Assembly: GCF_001613345.1 (NCBI RefSeq)
Contig: NZ_BDCE01000102.1
Location: 1 to 64,000, forward strand
Origin: Nocardia uniformis NBRC 13702
Lineage (GTDB): Bacteria > Actinomycetota > Actinomycetes > Mycobacteriales > Mycobacteriaceae
Direction of reading: 5' to 3'
DNA: 64,000 bases
The notes beneath the pieces are model-generated. The model searched no databases and was not told where the DNA came from. It saw only the letters and a program-made list of their open reading frames with translations. The translations under genes were made by a program, and so were the position numbers. Each line of letters begins with the position of its first letter. Positions within the stretch are counted from its first letter, which is position 1. Positions 59,649 through 64,000 of this stretch are shown here, one piece after another.

Positions 59649-60797
59649 ATGACTTCGCGGACCGGACGGCATGCGGAACCGACTGCCGCGCTGTGGTCCG
59701 AGCGCGCGGATATGGCCGAATCCGCCATTGTGACCCGGCATCTGCGCAATGTCTGGGCAATTCCGGGTACCACCCTCGGTGTGGTCGGCTGGCCGCCCAC
59801 CAGGCGCGACCGTGCCTTCGCGTCCTGGCACTACTGGTGGCAGGCCCATCTCATCGACTGCGCGACCGACGCCGCGAACCGCGAGCCGACGCCGGTCCGT
59901 CGTCGTCGCGTCACCTCCGTCGCGCGCGGTATGCGGCTGCGCAATATCACCGGCTGGACCAATAACTACTACGACGATATGGCCTGGCTGACCATCTCGC
60001 TGGAGCGCGCCGAACGCACCCTCGGGCTCGACGAAATGCGCGGTGCGCTCACCACTTTGGAGAAGGAGCTGTACGACGCGTGGGCCCCGGAGGTCGGCGG
60101 CGGTGTGCCGTGGCGCAAGGGTTCCGACTTCTACAACGCGCCCGCGAACGGCCCGGTCGGCATCGCTATGGCGCGCCTGGGCCGCTACCAGCGCGCCCAG
60201 CAAATCTCCGACTGGATCGACGCGAACCTGCGCGATAAGGAATCCGGCCTGATTCTCGACGGCATTCATCTGCCGTCGGGTGAGATCGAACGGCCCGTCT
60301 ACAGCTACTGCCAGGGCGTGGTGCTCGGACTGGATACCGAGTTGGCCGTGCACACCGGGGAACCGCGCCACACCGAACGCGTACTGCACCTGCTCGAGGC
60401 GGTCGAGGAGCATATGACCAGCGGCGGTGTGGTCAATGGCGGTGGTGGCGGCGACGGCGGCCTCTTCAACGGCATTCTCATCCGCTACCTCGCACTGGTC
60501 GCGGTCATGCTGCCCGGAGCCGACACCGTCCATACCAAAGCCAGGCGGACCGCCGCGTCGATCGTGCGCAATTCCGCCATTGCCGCCTGGGAGAACCGCC
60601 TGGAAGTGGAGGGCGAACCCCTCTTCGGCGCGGACTGGCGCAAACCGGCGCGACTACCCGGAACCGCCGGGGCCGGATACCTCACCGCCAATGGCTCGGT
60701 GACGGCATCGCGCACCCCGGAGCGCGATCTGTCGGTACAGCTTTCGGGGTGGAAGTTGATGGAGGCCGCGCACCAGGTCACCGCCGCGGGACTCTGA
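59649..60797 (+). CDS. Glycoside hydrolase family 76-like protein
   Basis: 382 residues, (alpha/alpha)6-barrel of GH76 (alpha-1,6-mannanase family). The catalytic-type aspartate pair is visible in NYYDDMAWLTISLERA near 112; YNAPANGPVGIAMARLGRY and IERPVYSYCQGVVLGLD with GGDGGLFNGILIRYLA are other family segments. No signal peptide is seen, as in the mycobacterial counterpart Rv0365c, so it may act in the cytoplasm or leave by another route. A mannan-related envelope polymer is the plausible substrate; inference. A REP element follows. Confidence 0.87.
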   Translation: MTSRTGRHAEPTAALWSERADMAESAIVTRHLRNVWAIPGTTLGVVGWPPTRRDRAFASWHYWWQAHLIDCATDAANREPTPVRRRRVTSVARGMRLRNITGWTNNYYDDMAWLTISLERAERTLGLDEMRGALTTLEKELYDAWAPEVGGGVPWRKGSDFYNAPANGPVGIAMARLGRYQRAQQISDWIDANLRDKESGLILDGIHLPSGEIERPVYSYCQGVVLGLDTELAVHTGEPRHTERVLHLLEAVEEHMTSGGVVNGGGGGDGGLFNGILIRYLALVAVMLPGADTVHTKARRTAASIVRNSAIAAWENRLEVEGEPLFGADWRKPARLPGTAGAGYLTANGSVTASRTPERDLSVQLSGWKLMEAAHQVTAAGL

Positions 60798-60826
60798 CTC
60801 CTTGTCGCCCTCGGGTGCGGCCCCTC

Positions 60827-60904
60827 GTCATCCCGGAACGCTTTTGTCCGGGATCCACATCTCTGGCGGGCAGTGGATTCCGGCCAAAAGCACGCCGGAA
60901 TGAC
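60827..60904. repeat. REP-like palindromic repeat, full copy 6
   Basis: Left arm 60827-60858 (GTCATCCCGGAACGC...GGGATCCAC), 14-nt loop, right arm 60873-60904 (GTGGATTCCGGCC...CGCCGGAATGAC), between the convergent GH76 and DedA genes. Confidence 0.85.
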
Positions 60905-60928
60905 GAGGGATAGGTGACCGGGACGAAG

Positions 60929-61624
60929 TCAGGCGCTCTGGCGGCCGTCGCCGACCGCGGCGCCATCCTCTATCTCGACCTCGAATTCCTCAGCGGGGCG
61001 CGACATCTCCACCCGGTACTGCCGGACGCCGACGATGGTGCCCAGCACCAGGCCGACGATCAGTGTCCCGACCACCACGGGCATCAACCACGACACTTTC
61101 TCCAGGAAACTGCCCGCGTAATACCCGACGAGCAGCAGTACCGGAGCCCAGAGGATCGCGCCGATGGTGGAGGCGATCGTGTACTTGCGGTGATCCATCC
61201 CGGCCGCACCGGCGACCAGTGGGCACAGCGTGCGGACCCATGGGATCCAGCGGGCGACCAGCACCGCGAAAAAGCCATGGCGATGTAGGAGTTCCGATAC
61301 CCGCGTGAGATTGCGGGTATTGATGTACTTGCCGTTCTTTCTCGCCACCAGATGGTGCCCGGTGCGATGCCCGATCGCGTATCCGACCTGGTTACCGGCG
61401 ATGGCGGCGATCATCGCCCCGATCGACAGCGCCCACACCTGCGCCTCGCCGGTGGCATGTGCGGCCAACACCACACCGGCGGTTATGAGCATGGAATCGC
61501 CGGGGAGGAACAGCCCGATAATGAGCGCGCACTCGAGGAATACGAAGGTCAGCACGATGGTCCACACCAGTGTCGGACCCGCGGCAGCCAAGGGCTCGAA
61601 TCCGCTTGCCATCCACTGAGTCAT
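60929..61624 (-). CDS. DedA family membrane protein
   Basis: 231 residues. DedA/SNARE-associated domain: FVFLECALIIGLFLPGDSMLITAGVVLA, then AGNQVGYAIGHRTGHHL and FAVLVARWIPWVRTLCPLVAGAAGMDHRKY, the conserved re-entrant and R-x-P motifs, then VLLLVGYYAGSF. Members include UptA, an undecaprenyl-phosphate translocase; M. tuberculosis Rv0364 is the positional counterpart. A short acidic cytosolic tail follows (AEEFEVEIEDG). Start ATG at 61624, 38 bp from the divergent DUF368 gene, so they share a promoter region. Confidence 0.92.
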   Translation of the reverse strand: MTQWMASGFEPLAAAGPTLVWTIVLTFVFLECALIIGLFLPGDSMLITAGVVLAAHATGEAQVWALSIGAMIAAIAGNQVGYAIGHRTGHHLVARKNGKYINTRNLTRVSELLHRHGFFAVLVARWIPWVRTLCPLVAGAAGMDHRKYTIASTIGAILWAPVLLLVGYYAGSFLEKVSWLMPVVVGTLIVGLVLGTIVGVRQYRVEMSRPAEEFEVEIEDGAAVGDGRQSA

Positions 61625-61662
61625 GACTTGGGCACCATCCTCTTCGAAGAGCCATCTACGCT

Positions 61663-62637
61663 GTGCCTGTGTCGCGATCTACTCGAACTCATCTGCTCGA
61701 TGGTCTGCGTGGCGGCCTCATGGGAATCGCCGAGACGGTACCGGGATTCAGCGGCGGTACCGTCGCGCTCATCACCGGTATCTACGATCGGTTGATCCTC
61801 TCGGCAGGGCATACCGTCAGCGGTCTCAGGTTGCTCGCGGTGGACCTGCCGCGCGGCGACGGGACCGCCCGGTCGGCGGCGGAGTTCCGCCGTGTGGACT
61901 GGCCGTTCATCGCGTCCGTCCTGGCCGGTATGGCGGTATGCGCCGTGCTGGCATCGAAATTGCTGGTGCCGCTGGTCGAGAACCACCCGCAGCAGACCTA
62001 CGCGGTGTTCTTCGGTCTGGTGCTGGTCTCGCTGTGGGTCCCCTACTCCGAATCGGGGCGCCAGTGGTCGCCCGGGCTCTGGGCAGCAGCCGGCGTGGCC
62101 GCGGCGGCCGCCTTCGTCCTTACGGGCCTGCCGCCCTCGGAGATCAAGGATCCGCATCCGCTGCTCATTGTCGCGGTGGCCTCGGTGGCCATCTGCGCGC
62201 TCGTCATGCCCGGTGTCTCCGGATCGTTCATCCTGCTGGCCACCGGTATGTACACGGCCACGTTCACCGCGGTGAACGAGCGCGACCTTGGCTACCTGGC
62301 GCTGTTCGCGCTGGGCGCGTTCATCGGCCTGTCGGCCTTCGTGAAGTTGCTCCAGTGGCTGCTCGAGCATCATCACCGCGTTACGCTGGTGATCATGACC
62401 GGCCTGCTGGTCGGCTCGCTGCGGGCGCTGTGGCCGTGGCAGACCTGGGATGATGACGACAGCCGCGCCCTGCTCGCGCCGAGCAGCGACGTTCCGATCA
62501 CGGTCGGGCTGATCGCGCTCGGGTCCCTGATCGTCGTCGCGGTCTTGGTGATCGAACGAAGGACGAGGGCAGTTCACCCCGCACACAGTACCGGTAGCGC
62601 GATAAGCGAACCGCGTGCTGACTCGACTCGTCACTGA
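61663..62637 (+). CDS. DUF368 (PopT-like) polyprenyl-phosphate transporter
   Basis: 324 residues with about eight helices and two inverted-repeat motifs characteristic of DUF368: GLMGIAETVPGFSGGTVALITGIYDRL near residue 20 and ICALVMPGVSGSFILLATGMY near 180. The family (PopT) has been shown in other bacteria to recycle undecaprenyl phosphate across the membrane; here the lipid would be decaprenyl phosphate. GTG at 61663. It is divergent from a DedA protein from the other known polyprenyl-phosphate translocase family. C-terminus short and polar. Confidence 0.9.
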   Translation: MPVSRSTRTHLLDGLRGGLMGIAETVPGFSGGTVALITGIYDRLILSAGHTVSGLRLLAVDLPRGDGTARSAAEFRRVDWPFIASVLAGMAVCAVLASKLLVPLVENHPQQTYAVFFGLVLVSLWVPYSESGRQWSPGLWAAAGVAAAAAFVLTGLPPSEIKDPHPLLIVAVASVAICALVMPGVSGSFILLATGMYTATFTAVNERDLGYLALFALGAFIGLSAFVKLLQWLLEHHHRVTLVIMTGLLVGSLRALWPWQTWDDDDSRALLAPSSDVPITVGLIALGSLIVVAVLVIERRTRAVHPAHSTGSAISEPRADSTRH

Positions 62638-62709
62638 CCTAGGCTGTGTTCTGACAGAATCGACGGTGGCGACAGGATTGTCGTACGCAGCACACATACG
62701 GAGGTCATT

Positions 62710-63747
62710 GTGCCCATTGCGACTCCGGAGGTCTACGCCGAGATGCTCGGTCGGGCCAAAGAGAACTCCTTCGCCTTCCCCGCGATCAACTGCACATCGT
62801 CGGAGACGATCAATGCCGCGATCAAGGGCTTCGCCGATGCGGGCAGCGACGGCATCATCCAGTTCTCCACCGGCGGTGCCGAATTCGGTTCCGGTCTGGG
62901 TGTGAAGGATATGGTCACCGGTTCGGTCGCGCTCGCGGAGTTCGCGCACGTGATCGCCGCCAAGTACGACATCACCATCGCGCTGCACACCGACCACTGC
63001 CCGAAGGACAAGCTGGACGGCTTCGTTCGCCCGCTGCTGGCGATCTCGGCCGAGCGCGTGCGGGCCGGGCAGAACCCGCTGTTCCAGTCGCATATGTGGG
63101 ACGGCTCCGCGATTCCGATCGACGAGAACCTCGAGATCGCCAAGGAACTGCTGAAGCAGGCCCACGCGGCCAATATCATCCTCGAGGTCGAGATCGGCGT
63201 TGTCGGCGGTGAGGAGGACGGTGTCGAGGCCGAGATCAACGACAAGCTCTACACCTCGCCCGAGGACTTCCAGAAGACCATCGACGCGCTCGGCGCCGGT
63301 GAGAACGGCAAGTACCTGCTCGCGGCCACCTTCGGCAATGTGCACGGCGTCTACAAGCCGGGCAATGTGAAGCTGCGTCCCGAGGTGCTGGCCGAGGGCC
63401 AGCGCGTGGCCGCCGCCAAGCTCGGCCTGGGCTCCGACGCACAGCCGTTCGACTTCGTCTTCCACGGTGGTTCCGGCTCGCTGAAGTCGGAGATCGAGGA
63501 TTCGCTGCGCTACGGCGTGGTGAAGATGAACGTCGACACCGACACCCAGTACGCCTTCACCCGCCCGGTCGCCGGTCATATGTTCGGCAACTACGACGGT
63601 GTGCTGAAGGTCGACGGCGAGGTCGGCAACAAGAAGGTCTACGACCCGCGGTCGTACCTGAAGAAGGCCGAGACCTCGATGGCCGCCCGCGTGCAGGAGG
63701 CCTGCAACGACCTCGAGTCCGCCGGTCGTTCCATCAGCGCCAAGTAA
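62710..63747 (+). CDS. fba: Class II fructose-bisphosphate aldolase
   Basis: 345 residues. Zinc-dependent aldolase of glycolysis and gluconeogenesis. Metal/active-site region ITIALHTDHCPKDKLDGF near 92-110, ILEVEIGVVGGEEDGVEAEI near 160, ATFGNVHGVYKPGNVKL near 210 (second zinc His), FVFHGGSGS near 253 and VKMNVDTDTQYAFTRP. GTG at 62710 with GGAGG nine bases upstream. M. tuberculosis fba (Rv0363c) is essential. It also sits beside a DedA gene there; in this window DUF368 lies between. Confidence 0.97.
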   Translation: MPIATPEVYAEMLGRAKENSFAFPAINCTSSETINAAIKGFADAGSDGIIQFSTGGAEFGSGLGVKDMVTGSVALAEFAHVIAAKYDITIALHTDHCPKDKLDGFVRPLLAISAERVRAGQNPLFQSHMWDGSAIPIDENLEIAKELLKQAHAANIILEVEIGVVGGEEDGVEAEINDKLYTSPEDFQKTIDALGAGENGKYLLAATFGNVHGVYKPGNVKLRPEVLAEGQRVAAAKLGLGSDAQPFDFVFHGGSGSLKSEIEDSLRYGVVKMNVDTDTQYAFTRPVAGHMFGNYDGVLKVDGEVGNKKVYDPRSYLKKAETSMAARVQEACNDLESAGRSISAK

Positions 63748-63870
63748 GGTAGCCCTCGAGCGGAATCCGAACGAGGTGAGCGACGCGCGTGCCGCGGCGG
63801 CCAGGTATCCCAGTGATGCGAAATCGCCGCGGCCGTTTTCGACGCTTCGGTGTATGTCGAGGTGTAGGGC

Positions 63871-64000
63871 ATGAATCTCGAAGTGCGGGTCCTCGGACCT
63901 GTGCAGCTGTCGGTCGGCGGCCAGGTGCTGCCGATCGGCGGACCGAAGCCGCGCGCACTGCTGGCCGCGCTGGCCGTGAACCGACGGCGGGCGGTCTCGT
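63871..64000 (+). CDS. SARP/AfsR-type regulator, start only
   Basis: The first 43 residues of a gene running off the window (MNLEVRVLGPVQLSVGGQVL, then PIGGPKPRALLAALAVNRRR). This is the OmpR-like N-terminal winged helix of SARP/BTAD transcriptional activators, which often include NB-ARC and TPR domains downstream. ATG at 63871; the real size and ligand-sensing domains cannot be seen. Confidence 0.8.
   Translation, partial: MNLEVRVLGPVQLSVGGQVLPIGGPKPRALLAALAVNRRRAVS

Noticed and set aside
61621..63579. 652-codon minus-strand frame over DUF368 and fba
   Set aside because: Covers two well-supported genes on the other strand; product is Arg/Gln/His-rich and featureless.
1..64000. tRNA, rRNA or riboswitch
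   Set aside because: No cloverleaf-like segment, rRNA sequence or known riboswitch core was recognised by eye; tRNAscan-SE and Infernal would decide.

Overview
This is high-GC actinobacterial DNA, most likely from Nocardia or a close relative in the Mycobacteriales. Gene content and order follow a Mycobacterium tuberculosis neighbourhood: an AlaA/AspC-type aminotransferase, etfD, iniR, iniB-iniA-iniC, dnaK-grpE-dnaJ-hspR, a type II flavohaemoglobin, clpB, pyrE, a TrmH-family methyltransferase, a GH76 protein, a DedA protein and fba. These correspond roughly to Rv0337c-Rv0385, rearranged. Starts are often GTG and genes are dense, with many 1-4 bp overlaps. I see no rRNA, tRNA, CRISPR array, prophage or insertion sequence.

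Layout. 1-8.1 kb: a YibE/F membrane protein, aminotransferase, XRE/TPR-type regulator with a divergent small protein, CutC and a chitin-type LPMO. 8.1-16.3 kb: EtfD (electron transfer from fatty-acid oxidation to menaquinone), a secreted glycine-zipper protein, an NRDE protein and two tandem secreted S1 proteases. 16.4-28.9 kb: the ini envelope-stress locus. A minus-strand operon (membrane-anchored Hsp70-like ATPase, IniR, and a half-length Hsp70-like membrane protein) diverges from iniB and the dynamin-like iniA and iniC. 28.9-32.9 kb: alcohol dehydrogenase, HhH-type protein and two paralogous DUF1707 membrane proteins, one frameshifted. 33.2-37.3 kb: dnaK-grpE-dnaJ-hspR with an HspR operator (HAIR) and a SigH-like promoter. 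38-42.6 kb: two flavohaemoglobins, a reductase-only paralogue and a quinone oxidoreductase. 42.9-51.3 kb: clpB (also with HAIR and SigH-like promoter), two membrane proteins, SDR, pyrE, a KAS III enzyme and YhhN. 51.4-58.9 kb: a phosphotransferase/NCS1 permease pair, small proteins, a methyltransferase pseudogene, a two-component system and twin DUF4190 proteins. 58.9-64 kb: TrmH-type methyltransferase, GH76 enzyme, divergent DedA and DUF368 proteins (both from families of polyprenyl-phosphate translocases), fba and the start of a SARP-type regulator.

Shared themes are envelope stress (ini locus, DedA/DUF368, two-component system) and proteostasis (DnaK system and ClpB under apparently shared HspR/SigH control). 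Many intergenic gaps carry a 75-88 bp palindromic REP-like repeat (six full and two half copies), often flanked by 18-25 bp tandem repeats that reiterate the end of the palindrome arm. One half copy supplies the C-terminus of the NCS1 permease. A second repeat family of about 140 bp sits beside the YibE/F gene. The most interesting item is the membrane-anchored Hsp70-like pair around iniR, facing the dynamin-like IniA/IniC.
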